64,000 nt of DNA from Flammeovirgaceae bacterium UBA2338 (GCA_002344795.1 DDUM01000002.1:115131-179130), one strand, 5' to 3'. Shown: positions 51,038-60,548, counted from the first letter of the stretch. Made by a program: numbers and translations. The notes: generated by a model from the letters alone, not told the origin.

Positions 51038-51438
51038 GGCTTCACTACTTCTACAGAGAACGTAACCTTTACTTTAAGACTGTCTGCTACGGAACAATAC
51101 TTCTCCAGGGAGAGTTTAGCTATTTTATATAACTCGTCTTCAGTGATATCGGGAGAAGTAATCTTATAATGACAGTGCACCTTGGTAAAAGATTTCGGAT
51201 GATCTTCCTTTCTTGTGCCTTCTGTTAAAGTGATGAATTCAATAATTGATTTTTTTCTTTTTTTGAGCATGATGGTAATATCCACGGCTCCACACGCCCC
51301 TACGGCAGATAACAATAACTCAACTGGGGATTGATTTTTCTTTAGATCAGGCTTTCTCATATCAATACGTACTTCATGGCCAAGCTCATTTTGTGATACG
51401 TATACCTCATCCTCAATCATTCGTACTGTGCTTTTCAT
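51034..51438 (-). CDS. OsmC/YhfA-family protein
   Basis: 134 aa from the ATG at 51438. The frame opens earlier at 51483, but that would abut the apt start with no promoter room, and KSTVRMIEDEVYVSQNELGH is the family-like start. Family features are LLSAVGACGAVDITIMLKKR with the redox cysteine in SAVGAC, and a second cysteine in LEKYCSVADSLK. OsmC-type proteins reduce organic hydroperoxides with these two cysteines; the YhfA branch may have another role. Convergent with hutI and divergent from apt. Confidence 0.85.
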   Translation of the reverse strand: MKSTVRMIEDEVYVSQNELGHEVRIDMRKPDLKKNQSPVELLLSAVGACGAVDITIMLKKRKKSIIEFITLTEGTRKEDHPKSFTKVHCHYKITSPDITEDELYKIAKLSLEKYCSVADSLKVKVTFSVEVVKP

Positions 51439-51446
51439 AGTGCTTA

Positions 51447-51479
51447 TTGTTTTATTCCGCATGAAATTAATTATTATTG
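51447..51479 (+). promoter_or_regulatory. Possible promoter of apt
   Basis: TTG (51447-51449), 22 bases, tattattg (51472-51479), one base off TAnnTTTG. It ends 4 bases before the GTG start of apt, which would make the mRNA near-leaderless. It also supports moving the divergent osmC start back to 51438. Confidence 0.4.
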
Positions 51480-51483
51480 CCAT

Positions 51484-52017
51484 GTGCAGCTAGCAGACAG
51501 CCTCAAAACTTTAATACGAGATATTCCAGATTTTCCGAAGCCTGGAATTGTATTTAAGGATATCACCCCATTATTGGAGGAACCAAAAATAGTTAGGGAA
51601 GTAGTTATGGCACTCGCCAAGTGCTATGAAGGAAGAAAAGTTGATGCTGTGGCAGCTATTGAGGCCAGAGGTTTTTTGTTTGGGTTTCTTTTAGCACAAG
51701 AACTGAATGTCCCGTTTGTTCCCATTCGCAAAGAGGGGAAACTTCCATATAAAAAGATTCGCCAGGAATATTCGTTGGAATATGGCACCGCCACAATAGA
51801 AATGCATGAGGATGCATTGAAAAAGGATTGGCAAGTGGTGATTCATGACGATTTGCTTGCCACTGGGGGTACCGCTAACGCAGCGGGTCAACTGGTTCAG
51901 AAATTGGGCGCCAGGGTGTTGGGCTTCTCATTTATCGTTCATCTCGAATTTTTGGATGGAAGGCAACTACTTGAAAGGGAATACCACTGTAGAGCAGACT
52001 CCTTAATAGCTTATTGA
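51484..52017 (+). CDS. apt: Adenine phosphoribosyltransferase
   Basis: 177 aa, GTG start; no ATG fits the conserved N-terminus (ADSLKTLIRDIPDFPKPGI). FKDITPLLEEP and AIEARGFLFGFLLAQEL are typical. The PRPP-binding loop is VVIHDDLLATGGTANAAG (about 118-135), and KEGKLPYKKIRQEYSLEYGT is the flexible catalytic loop. It makes AMP from adenine and PRPP in purine salvage. Confidence 0.95.
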   Translation: MQLADSLKTLIRDIPDFPKPGIVFKDITPLLEEPKIVREVVMALAKCYEGRKVDAVAAIEARGFLFGFLLAQELNVPFVPIRKEGKLPYKKIRQEYSLEYGTATIEMHEDALKKDWQVVIHDDLLATGGTANAAGQLVQKLGARVLGFSFIVHLEFLDGRQLLEREYHCRADSLIAY

Positions 52018-52042
52018 AAATGTAACTTTTGAGCTATTTTTG
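52014..52042 (+). promoter_or_regulatory. Promoter of the LON-domain gene
   Basis: TTG (52014-52016), 18 bases, tatttttg (52035-52042): both boxes and spacing match the Bacteroidota consensus. The TTG lies across the apt stop codon. The predicted leader before the GTG at 52056 is about 10 bases. Confidence 0.55.
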
Positions 52043-52055
52043 TGTTTAAGTAGTT

Positions 52056-52643
52056 GTGATAGATTTGATTAGAATACCAATTTTTCCCCTGGCTATATTT
52101 CCTCTTCCTGGAGAAATGGTTCCTTTACACATATTTGAACCCCGCTATCGCCAATTATTGGATGATGCTGAAAAAAGAGACATCTCTTTTGGGATATTCT
52201 TCAATCATGTAAACAATACGCATAAGTTGGGTTCCCTTGTAAAATTGGAGAGTGTGATTAAACGCTTTTCGGGAGGGGAGTCGGATATTATTGTTAAATG
52301 TATTGATCTTTTTGAGATGGAGACTCTACACAGGACATATAAAGATAAACTCTATCCGGGAGGAGATGTAGAACTGCATAACATTGATTTAAATCAGCCA
52401 GTTGGTGATAAATTGCAACAGGAATTTAATCTCTACTTAAAACTGTTACTTATTACACACGCTGAAGGAGTCACTTCCATTTTTAATATTGCCAATGAGT
52501 TAAGTCTGGACAATGAAGATAAAATGAAATTTGTTGAGTCTGGATCGGAAAAACGAAAACTGTTCCTGTTGTCAAGACTTCGTTATCAGACTCATCTTGT
52601 TCTTCAGGCGGAGAAATCAAAAGATGTGTTTCATCTTAATTGA
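52056..52643 (+). CDS. Stand-alone LON substrate-binding-domain protein
   Basis: 195 aa, GTG start. The N-terminus (IPIFPLAIFPLPGEMVPLHI, FEPRYRQLLDDAEKRDISFG) is the LON (PF02190-type) domain that binds substrates in Lon protease. The AAA and peptidase parts are absent; the rest is a helical segment (residues about 120-190). Stand-alone LON proteins are widespread and of unclear role. Convergent with mlaD. Confidence 0.88.
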   Translation: MIDLIRIPIFPLAIFPLPGEMVPLHIFEPRYRQLLDDAEKRDISFGIFFNHVNNTHKLGSLVKLESVIKRFSGGESDIIVKCIDLFEMETLHRTYKDKLYPGGDVELHNIDLNQPVGDKLQQEFNLYLKLLLITHAEGVTSIFNIANELSLDNEDKMKFVESGSEKRKLFLLSRLRYQTHLVLQAEKSKDVFHLN

Positions 52644-52661
52644 AGATTCGGGAAGGCGACT

Positions 52662-53633
52662 CTATTCTTTCTTTTTTTCTTTCTCTTTGTCTCTAAAATA
52701 TTTTCGAAATAGAAAATGATGTCGAAGGGCTTCCATATCTTCACTAAATTTACCAGAACCTACATTGAGATTTTTTAGAGTGATACGTAAGTCGTTTGCC
52801 ATAGCGGTGTCTTTCATTAATGCCGGAATTGCCCCTTCACCTTCACCCAGGTCAGAGAGCATTTGATTAAGGTTGTCTATTGAAGAATTTATTTTCAAGG
52901 AAGCTGTTTCGAGCCCCTCTAAGGTAGATTTAATTTTTACCTGAGTGGTGGTGTCATTAATGACCCACCCGGCAAGCCCGTTCCCTACCTTTACGCTAGT
53001 GGAAATTTGATTCAGCTGGGAGAGGACTTCATTGGTTTGTGCCGTTGCCCTTTTAAGATTTGAAACAGTTATAAATACTTGTTGCCTCAGGCTGGTGTCA
53101 TTGAGCAGATAAGATACAGTGCCTTTTCCCTGTTTAATTTCTTGTACAATTTCCAATAGATCTGAAGTGAGCAACGCTGCATTCTCATTGGTTGTGGTAA
53201 GGGTTTTTAAAATATCGTCTGTTTTTATTCTGCTGTAAGTTTGCAGTAAATCACCATCGTTCACAATTTGTGCATCTCCTTTGCCCGGACTGATATTGAC
53301 AAGCATGTTTCCCATGAGGCCATCAGTGCCTATTGTGGCAATGGCGTTTTGTTTGATGTGCAATCTTACATCTTCCCGTATACGCATGGTGACTTCAATG
53401 GTAGAATCGTTTTGGATTACAACAGAGAGCACTGACCCTACATTGATACCTGATAGCCTTACATTATTTCCTGCCTGTAGTCCGTTTACGTTTCCAAATT
53501 TCACCCTAAGGTTGATGGTATTACTGAAGATGTCTTTTTTCTGTCCTATTAGATATACTGTAATGACCAGTATGACCGTACTTAGGATCACAAAAAATCC
53601 AAGTTGTAATGTTCTCTTTCCTGATGTTTTCAT
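52662..53633 (-). CDS. mlaD: MCE/MlaD-family lipid-binding protein
   Basis: 323 aa. One N-terminal membrane helix (about 10-28, FFVILSTVILVITVYLIG) anchors it in the inner membrane. An MCE domain follows (about 38-115: LRVKFGNVNGLQAGNNVRLS, VEVTMRIREDVRL-like). The C-terminal half is long helices (AALLTSDLLEIVQEIKQGKG, LRITLKNLNVGSGKFSEDME), common in Bacteroidota versions. It is the substrate-binding part of a phospholipid transporter that keeps outer membrane lipid asymmetry. It is the third gene after mlaE and mlaF, 8 bases after mlaF. Confidence 0.9.
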   Translation of the reverse strand: MKTSGKRTLQLGFFVILSTVILVITVYLIGQKKDIFSNTINLRVKFGNVNGLQAGNNVRLSGINVGSVLSVVIQNDSTIEVTMRIREDVRLHIKQNAIATIGTDGLMGNMLVNISPGKGDAQIVNDGDLLQTYSRIKTDDILKTLTTTNENAALLTSDLLEIVQEIKQGKGTVSYLLNDTSLRQQVFITVSNLKRATAQTNEVLSQLNQISTSVKVGNGLAGWVINDTTTQVKIKSTLEGLETASLKINSSIDNLNQMLSDLGEGEGAIPALMKDTAMANDLRITLKNLNVGSGKFSEDMEALRHHFLFRKYFRDKEKEKKKE

Positions 53634-53641
53634 GATGTAAT

Positions 53642-54400
53642 TTATTTCTTAAAAAACTCTTGCGCTACTGGATCGCTTGAGCGCTCCAGCTCATCGTAAC
53701 TTCCTTCTATATAATTTTTCCCCTCGGATAAGATAACAATGCGATTGGTTGAAATTTTTGCACAAGCCAAATCATGTGTTATAATCAAAGCTGATGTTTT
53801 ATATTGCTCCTGCACTTTGTTAATTAAATAACTAATTTCCCGTCCGGTGATTGGATCCAACCCACCTGTGGGTTCATCGTAAAGGATAATTTTTGGTTGG
53901 AGGATAAGCGTACGAGCGATTGCTACTCTTTTTTTCATTCCGCCAGATAATTCAGAAGGCATCAGGTCTAGCGTATGCAGAAGGCCAACGCTATCCAGCG
54001 CTTCCTCAACTCGTGCCAGTAAGGTTTTGGAGCCATCATCTTTCTCATGATGTCTGCGCATAGGAAATTCAAGATTTTCCCTTACTGACATGGAATCGTA
54101 AAGTGCTGATCCTTGAAACAAAAAACCAACATCTCTTCTGATGGCATCCAGTTCCTTTTGTGTCATATCAGGCACTGATTGTCCAAGCACCCTCATTTGC
54201 CCACTATCTATTTTGATCAACCCAATAAGACACTTAATAAGTACTGATTTACCCGATCCTGACTTGCCTAACAGCGCTACGTTTTCTCCTTCCATTAGGG
54301 TAAAATCGAACCCACGCAAAACATGATTGTTTCCAAACGATTTATGTAAATCTTTTATTTCAATGACGGGTGTTTGGATGTTATTTTTCTGCGTCATCAT
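53642..54400 (-). CDS. mlaF: Mla-type ABC transporter ATP-binding protein
   Basis: 252 aa. Walker A GKSGSGKS (45-52), Q loop in DVGFLFQGSALYDSMSV, signature LSGGMKKRVAIARTLI, Walker B KIILYDEPTGGLDP and switch His in ALIITHDLACA. SALYDS is the typical MlaF/Ttg2A Q-loop context. It energises lipid transport through MlaE. Its start overlaps the mlaE stop by ATGA. Confidence 0.94.
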   Translation of the reverse strand: MMTQKNNIQTPVIEIKDLHKSFGNNHVLRGFDFTLMEGENVALLGKSGSGKSVLIKCLIGLIKIDSGQMRVLGQSVPDMTQKELDAIRRDVGFLFQGSALYDSMSVRENLEFPMRRHHEKDDGSKTLLARVEEALDSVGLLHTLDLMPSELSGGMKKRVAIARTLILQPKIILYDEPTGGLDPITGREISYLINKVQEQYKTSALIITHDLACAKISTNRIVILSEGKNYIEGSYDELERSSDPVAQEFFKK

Positions 54401-55167
54401 AGATCATAAAATATATCAGAAATTAGAACCGCAATGAAATCAAGAATAAAAACTAACATAGAGCTGATTACTACTGCCTCATTTGCAGTTCTTCCCACCC
54501 CCTCCGTTCCCTTGCTGGAGTTGAATCCTTTATAGCAGCTCACGATAGCAATGGCAAACCCAAAGAAAAATGACTTAATAATAGAGGGAATTAAATCCCC
54601 ATAGCTAAGATATTCAAATACCTTACTAAAATAGAGTTGCAGCGTCACACCTCCTTTCAGGTACTCTACCAAGGCAGATCCGATCAGTGATACAAGATCA
54701 GCGAATACCACCAATACAGGCAACATGATGGTAGCGGCAGTTACGCGAGTAATTACCAGGTATTTGAAAGGGTTGGTGCCGGATACCTCCATGGCATCGA
54801 TTTGTTCCGTTACTTTCATGGAGGCAAGCTCAGCGCTGATACCTGATCCCACTTTTCCAGCACAAATGAGCGCAGTGATGACAGGGCCAATCTCACGTAC
54901 AATGGCAATGCCCACCATGGATGGCATCCATGATTCAGCACCAAACTCTACCAGTGTAGGCCTGGTTTGCAAAGTAAGCACTATACCCATAATGAATCCG
55001 GTGGAACCGACCAGGCCAATCGATTTATTGCCAATCAAAAAACTTTGTTTGAGCAACTCTTGAAATTCATAGGGAGGAAACAGAAACTCACGAAAGTACC
55101 TGATGGAAAATTCTGTGATTTCTCCTGTAGTAATGAAAAACTTTTTAATTCTCTTTAGCATACCCAA
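54397..55167 (-). CDS. mlaE: Mla-type ABC transporter permease
   Basis: 256 aa MlaE/YrbE-type permease with five or six helices. The family segments are visible: GLVGSTGFIMGIVLTLQTRP, AIVREIGPVITALICAGKVG, ISAELASMKVTEQIDAMEVS and GTNPFKYLVITRV. It forms the membrane channel of the lipid transporter. It is the first gene of mlaE-mlaF-mlaD. MlaB and MlaC are not here, which is usual in Bacteroidota. Confidence 0.94.
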   Translation of the reverse strand: MGMLKRIKKFFITTGEITEFSIRYFREFLFPPYEFQELLKQSFLIGNKSIGLVGSTGFIMGIVLTLQTRPTLVEFGAESWMPSMVGIAIVREIGPVITALICAGKVGSGISAELASMKVTEQIDAMEVSGTNPFKYLVITRVTAATIMLPVLVVFADLVSLIGSALVEYLKGGVTLQLYFSKVFEYLSYGDLIPSIIKSFFFGFAIAIVSCYKGFNSSKGTEGVGRTANEAVVISSMLVFILDFIAVLISDIFYDL

Positions 55168-55246
55168 ATTGAACCTGAAGGTAGTTTTTAAAGAACTGCT
55201 AAATAATGACAGAGGTCATGGTTTAGCATGACACCTGTAAGTTTCA

Positions 55247-58200
55247 CTACATATTGCGTCTGTATTGACCACCAACCTCAAAAAGTGCTTTCGTGATTTG
55301 CCCCAAAGAACAAACTTTGGTTGCATCCATCAACGCCTCGAAGATGTTCTTGTTATGGATGGCCGCCTGTTGAATGGTTTCAATTTGTAGACTCGCTTTT
55401 TCCGATTGAAACTTGTGAAGGTTCTGAAGCATGTTAATCTGATATTCCTTTTCTTCTGTTGTTGCCCGGATAACCTCCTGTGGAATGATGGTAGGTGACC
55501 CTTTGGAGCTAAGGAATGTATTGACCCCTATAATCGGATATTCTCCCGTGTGTTTTAAAGTTTCATAATACAGGCTTTCTTCCTGAATCTTTCCGCGTTG
55601 ATACATGGTCTCCATTGCGCCCAATACACCCCCTCGTTCTGTGATGCGATCAAATTCCAAAAGTACTGCTTCTTCCACCAGATCGGTGAGTTCTTCAATG
55701 ATGAATGACCCCTGAAGTGGATTTTCATTTTTGGCCAACCCTAATTCTTTATTGATAATTAATTGAATGGCCATGGCCCTGCGCACTGACTCTTCTGTAG
55801 GAGTGGTGATGGCTTCATCGTACGCGTTGGTATGCAATGAATTACAATTATCATAAATGGCATATAGTGCCTGTAGCGTTGTTCTAATGTCGTTGAAATC
55901 AATCTCCTGTGCGTGTAGCGATCTTCCAGATGTTTGAATGTGATATTTCAACATCTGACTTCGGGCATTGGCACCGTATTTATTTTTCATGGCCTTGGCC
56001 CAAAGCCTTCTGGCTACGCGTCCAATTACCGCATATTCCGGATCGACTCCATTAGAGAAGAAGAAGGAAAGGTTAGGCGCAAACTTGTTAATGTCCATGC
56101 CTCGGCTGAGATAATACTCCACATAAGTGAAACCGTTGGCCAAAGTAAAAGCTAATTGTGTGATGGGGTTAGCACCTGCTTCTGCTATATGATATCCTGA
56201 AATGGATACGGAGTAAAAGTTGCGTACATTCTTTTCAATAAAATATTGCTGCACATCTCCCATCAGACGTAAGGCAAACTCTGTGGAAAAGATGCAAGTG
56301 TTTTGTGCCTGATCTTCTTTGAGAATATCTGCCTGTACCGTACCACGCACTTGTGATAAAGTATCCGTTTTTATTTTTTCATATACATCCTGTGGTAATA
56401 CCTGATCTCCTGTAACGCCCAGGAGCATCAACCCCAATCCATCATTTCCTTTTGGTAGCGGTCCCTGGTAGGAGGGACGTTCCGCCCCTTTATAAATTGC
56501 TGCAATCTTTTTGTTGACTTCGTTCTCAAGCCCATTCTGTTTGATATACACCTCACATTGCTGATCGATGGCAGCATTCATAAAAAAGCCTAACAACATA
56601 GGTGCCGGTCCATTGATGGTCATGGAAACGGATGTTCTTGGGTCGGCCAGGTTGAATCCACTGTATAATTTTTTTGCATCATCAAGACAGCAGATAGCAA
56701 CACCCGAGTTGCCAATCTTTCCATAAATGTCGGGTCGATAGTCAGGATCGTTACCATATAAGGTCACAGAATCAAATGCGGTAGACAAGCGCTTGGCAGG
56801 TGTAGCAAAACTTACATAGTGAAACCTGCGATTGGTTCGTTCTGGACCACCCTCTCCGGCAAACATCCTCGTAGGGTCTTCCCCTTCTCTTTTGAAAGGA
56901 TAAATTCCTGCTGCGTATGGAAATTCTCCTGGTACGTTTTCCGTTAAGGCCCACTTGAGTAAATCTCCCCATGCTTCGTATCTCGGAAGTGAAACTTTTG
57001 GTATTTGAGTGTGGGAAAGTGATTCAGTATGGGTTTGAATGGCCAGTTCTTTGTCTCTTACTTTAAACTTAAAAAGGGGTTCTTTGTATGTCTTTTCTTT
57101 TTCAGGCCACTGCTCCAGCAATTGTTTGTTGTGCGGGTCAAAATTGAGAGCGATTTTTTCATATTGTTCCTGAAGTCCTTTAATGATCCGATCTTTGTCT
57201 TCGATCGCAGACTCCTTCATAGTCTTAATTGATTTTTGAATAGCATACAATTTTTGGGCAACTTCGGCTTGTTCCTTCACCCATTGATCATACCCTCTGT
57301 TGCTTTCTGAAATCTCACTGAGATACCTTGTCCTGTTAGGAGGAATGACAAATATCTTTTCTGACATCTCTCTGGTAATTTCAAAGCTGGAGTTGAGGTC
57401 TACTCCCGTTTTTGTTGCTATCGTATCAATTAAGTGTTTATAGAGTTGGTTCGTCCCGGGATCATTAAACTGTGAAGCAATGGTGCCAAAGACGGGCATA
57501 TCCTCAGGCTTCTTATCCCAGAGGTTATGGTTGCGTTGATATTGTTTTTTTACATCACGTAGCGCATCCAGAGCTCCTCTTTTATCAAACTTGTTCAACG
57601 CAATGACATCAGCAAAGTCGAGCATATCAATTTTTTCCAACTGAGTGGCCGCTCCATATTCTGGTGTCATTACATATAAAGACGCATCACTATGATCAAG
57701 AATTTCAGTATCACTTTGTCCAATGCCCGATGTTTCGAGAATAATAAGATCATACCCCGCTGCCTTAAGAATGGCAACAGCTTCCTTTACATAAGCCGAT
57801 AGTGCCAGATTAGATTGACGAGTAGCCAATGAACGCATATAGACCTTAGGATGGTTGATGGCATTCATACGAATGCGGTCGCCCAATAAGGCGCCTCCTG
57901 TTTTGCGTTTAGATGGGTCGACAGATATAATACCAATTGTTTTATCGGGCTGATCTTTAAAATCAATGAGGAACCTGCGAACAATTTCATCTACCATGGA
58001 TGACTTACCTGATCCACCGGTTCCGGTAATACCTAATACCGGAGTGGTTGCTTTCTCGGCTTTTTTATGGATAGCGTCAAAAACCGACTGATGCTTTTCA
58101 AAATAATTTTCGGCAGCTGAGATTAATCGGGCAATAGCTACTGGATTTTTCTTTTCCAATTGATCGGACTCATCAGTAAGGGTTTCGCCAAGGGGGTAAT

Positions 58201-58684
58201 CACATTGCATGACCAGGTCATTGATCATTCCCTGAAGTCCCATGGCCCTTCCATCATCGGGAGAATAGATTTTTGTAATTCCGTACTCCATCAATTCTTT
58301 GATCTCTTCGGGAAGAATTACACCACCGCCACCAGCAAAAATTTTGATGTGCGAGGCTCCTTTTTCTTTGAGTAAATCATACATGTATTTGAAATACTCG
58401 TTGTGTCCCCCCTGATAACTAGTCATGGCAATACCCTGTGCATCTTCCTGAATAGCAGTGTTCACTACTTCCTCTACACTGCGGTCGTGACCCAAATGAA
58501 TAACTTCACAACCTGTTGCCTGGATGATCCTACGCATGATATTGATGGCTGCATCATGTCCGTCAAAAAGGCTGGCAGCGGTTACTATACGCACTTTGTT
58601 TTTTGGTTTGTAAGGTGCAGGTGCCTTATGCCCGGATAGGTTTTGAGTTTCCTTTTCTTTCTTCTCTTTAGTGGCAGTTTCCAT
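55247..58684 (-). CDS. icmF: Fused acyl-CoA mutase with G-protein chaperone (IcmF type)
   Basis: 1145 aa. Domain order is N-terminal B12-binding domain (about 30-160; FDGHDAAINIM with the cobalt-ligating His43), MeaB-like GTPase (about 205-480; GTGGSGKSS Walker A), linker, then the mutase TIM barrel (about 560-1140). The barrel start PYAAGIYPFKREGEDPTRMF is the IcmF form; classical methylmalonyl-CoA mutase has a tyrosine-containing YATMYAG there. IcmF interconverts isobutyryl-CoA and n-butyryl-CoA, or related branched acyl-CoAs, with adenosylcobalamin. Monocistronic; no cobalamin riboswitch was recognised upstream. Confidence 0.9.
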   Translation of the reverse strand: METATKEKKEKETQNLSGHKAPAPYKPKNKVRIVTAASLFDGHDAAINIMRRIIQATGCEVIHLGHDRSVEEVVNTAIQEDAQGIAMTSYQGGHNEYFKYMYDLLKEKGASHIKIFAGGGGVILPEEIKELMEYGITKIYSPDDGRAMGLQGMINDLVMQCDYPLGETLTDESDQLEKKNPVAIARLISAAENYFEKHQSVFDAIHKKAEKATTPVLGITGTGGSGKSSMVDEIVRRFLIDFKDQPDKTIGIISVDPSKRKTGGALLGDRIRMNAINHPKVYMRSLATRQSNLALSAYVKEAVAILKAAGYDLIILETSGIGQSDTEILDHSDASLYVMTPEYGAATQLEKIDMLDFADVIALNKFDKRGALDALRDVKKQYQRNHNLWDKKPEDMPVFGTIASQFNDPGTNQLYKHLIDTIATKTGVDLNSSFEITREMSEKIFVIPPNRTRYLSEISESNRGYDQWVKEQAEVAQKLYAIQKSIKTMKESAIEDKDRIIKGLQEQYEKIALNFDPHNKQLLEQWPEKEKTYKEPLFKFKVRDKELAIQTHTESLSHTQIPKVSLPRYEAWGDLLKWALTENVPGEFPYAAGIYPFKREGEDPTRMFAGEGGPERTNRRFHYVSFATPAKRLSTAFDSVTLYGNDPDYRPDIYGKIGNSGVAICCLDDAKKLYSGFNLADPRTSVSMTINGPAPMLLGFFMNAAIDQQCEVYIKQNGLENEVNKKIAAIYKGAERPSYQGPLPKGNDGLGLMLLGVTGDQVLPQDVYEKIKTDTLSQVRGTVQADILKEDQAQNTCIFSTEFALRLMGDVQQYFIEKNVRNFYSVSISGYHIAEAGANPITQLAFTLANGFTYVEYYLSRGMDINKFAPNLSFFFSNGVDPEYAVIGRVARRLWAKAMKNKYGANARSQMLKYHIQTSGRSLHAQEIDFNDIRTTLQALYAIYDNCNSLHTNAYDEAITTPTEESVRRAMAIQLIINKELGLAKNENPLQGSFIIEELTDLVEEAVLLEFDRITERGGVLGAMETMYQRGKIQEESLYYETLKHTGEYPIIGVNTFLSSKGSPTIIPQEVIRATTEEKEYQINMLQNLHKFQSEKASLQIETIQQAAIHNKNIFEALMDATKVCSLGQITKALFEVGGQYRRNM

Positions 58685-58913
58685 CTTTATTCCTTCACGA
58701 TTTGGGGTTGTAAAAATACGGAGAACGAGGCTATATCCCTAACAGGTGGTAGGCGTTGATATTAAGCCAAAACTTTGAAAACGAGTTGATTTCTTACCTC
58801 TTAGGTACCTAAAAGTGAATTAACAAGATAACTACCTGGGTCAATTTGTCCTATCAACACCATGCTTATTGGAAAGTGTGAGCAGGGCTAGTCATGGTTT
58901 ATTTGTATTGATT

Positions 58914-60548
58914 TCACCTGTTTATGATTAGCTCATTCTTTTTTATGTATTGGTTCCAATCGTTTAGTAGTTCTTTAACTTTTTCGGGATGTTCTTGTGC
59001 TAAGTCATTTGTTTCACCCAGGTCAACTTCCAGGTTAAAGAGCATCATCTTACTTTCATCATAAGGAGGATTAAGGTTTACCAATTTCCAATTTCCTTTT
59101 CGGATAAACATTCTTCCCTTATGCTCTAAAGCAGTGATATAGTCAGGGGCATGTATTTCATCTTCACCCTGGAGTAGCGGAAGAATGGATTTACCGAGTA
59201 GGGGTTTTGTCTTTGCTGTTCCGGTTTTTCCTGGGTAGGTGGCGCCAGCCAATTCATAAAACGTAGGTGCCAGATCCATCACCGTGAAATAGGCAGTACT
59301 TACTGTTCCAGGATCAGCAATATTTTTCGAGCTGATAATCATAGGAGATGCAATTCCACCCTCTGTGGTGTAACTTTTAAACCGGTTGAAAGGAGCTGCA
59401 CCTGCAAGGGCCCATTGAGATCCGTACGATACGAAAGAGTTTACTTTTCCCATGTTGTCATAAGCATTGTCATAATGTTTGCGAATAAAACCCATGGACC
59501 ACTCTTCATTGTAAAAGTCCCTACCAGCTGCACCATTATCAGACATAAAAATGATGATGGTATTGTCATACAACCCCTCTACTTTCAGAAACTGAATAAT
59601 TCTGCCTACATGATAATCGAGGTTATCAACCATAGCGGCATAGAGTTCCATTTTCCGAGCTTCAATCCTTTTTTCTTCCTCAGAGAGGTCTTTCCAAGGT
59701 GTGATGTAGTCCAACCGAGGGGGTAATGTTGCCTTTTGAGGAATGAGCCCCTGTTCTTTTAAAGATTCAAATCGCAAGACACGCAGGGAATCATAACCCA
59801 TGTCAAAGTCTCCTTCATAGCGATCGAGGTAGTTGTCGGGCACTTGCAATGGCCAGTGGGGACTGGTGTAAGCAGCCAATGCAAAAAAAGGATGTCTGCT
59901 TTTTTCTGCTGTTCCTTCTTTAATGAATTCAATTAATTTATTGGTATAGACTTCTGTTGAATATTGCCCGGTTGGAAAGTTCACCAGCTTTCCATCTTCT
60001 CTGAATATGGAAAGCGTGTCATCTGGCTCAATCCCAATATTATTGAAGTGATTGCTACCCCCCTGCATAAGATTATAAGATCTTTCAAAGCCTTTAGCTT
60101 TAGGACTGTCTTCCTCTCTTTTTCCAAGGTGCCACTTTCCGGAGGTATAGGTATGATAGCCGGATTCACTTAGGAGTTGTGACACAGGAACAATTCTATC
60201 GGATAAATTAGATTCATAGCCTGGTTTTCCAATCATTGGCGAATCGGTCAACAATCCATCTTGTATACCCATCCCTGCGACATGGTTATTCTGCCCCGAT
60301 AGAAGCATAGCCCTGGTGACAGCGCAAGTTGGTCCGGTTCGAAATTGGCTGAAGCGCAACCCGTTTTTAGCCAACTGGTCAATATTGGGAGTCCTGATGT
60401 TGCCACCAAAACTTCCAAGATCTGAATAGGCCAAATCGTCTGCTACGATGAGTAGAATATTGGGTCGCGTATCCAAATGTTTCTTGGGGCTGCAAGAAAT
60501 GATGGCACTGAGGCTAATTAGAACGAGTATGAGGCGCACCACTGGCAT
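58914..60548 (-). CDS. Sulfatase-family lipoprotein
   Basis: 544 aa with lipobox IISC (Cys19). The alkaline-phosphatase-like fold begins RPNILLIVADDLAYSDLGSF with metal ligands Asp37 and Asp38. The formylglycine motif is GPTCAVTRAMLLSGQ: Cys75 and Arg79 are present, but the usual proline two residues after the cysteine is valine. FMSDNGAAG supplies later metal ligands. It resembles S1 arylsulfatases of the group that has a TRAMLLSG-type signature. It cleaves a sulfate ester outside the inner membrane if the cysteine is matured. No maturase gene and no SusCD genes are nearby. Divergent from the class V aminotransferase-like gene. Confidence 0.88.
   Translation of the reverse strand: MPVVRLILVLISLSAIISCSPKKHLDTRPNILLIVADDLAYSDLGSFGGNIRTPNIDQLAKNGLRFSQFRTGPTCAVTRAMLLSGQNNHVAGMGIQDGLLTDSPMIGKPGYESNLSDRIVPVSQLLSESGYHTYTSGKWHLGKREEDSPKAKGFERSYNLMQGGSNHFNNIGIEPDDTLSIFREDGKLVNFPTGQYSTEVYTNKLIEFIKEGTAEKSRHPFFALAAYTSPHWPLQVPDNYLDRYEGDFDMGYDSLRVLRFESLKEQGLIPQKATLPPRLDYITPWKDLSEEEKRIEARKMELYAAMVDNLDYHVGRIIQFLKVEGLYDNTIIIFMSDNGAAGRDFYNEEWSMGFIRKHYDNAYDNMGKVNSFVSYGSQWALAGAAPFNRFKSYTTEGGIASPMIISSKNIADPGTVSTAYFTVMDLAPTFYELAGATYPGKTGTAKTKPLLGKSILPLLQGEDEIHAPDYITALEHKGRMFIRKGNWKLVNLNPPYDESKMMLFNLEVDLGETNDLAQEHPEKVKELLNDWNQYIKKNELIINR

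Noticed and set aside
51439..51483. Earlier start of the OsmC-family gene at 51483
   Set aside because: It would abut the apt start codon with no promoter space; the family-like N-terminus begins at 51438.
58685..58913. Cobalamin riboswitch upstream of the B12-dependent mutase
   Set aside because: No B12-box-like sequence or matching stems could be recognised in the 229-base spacer.
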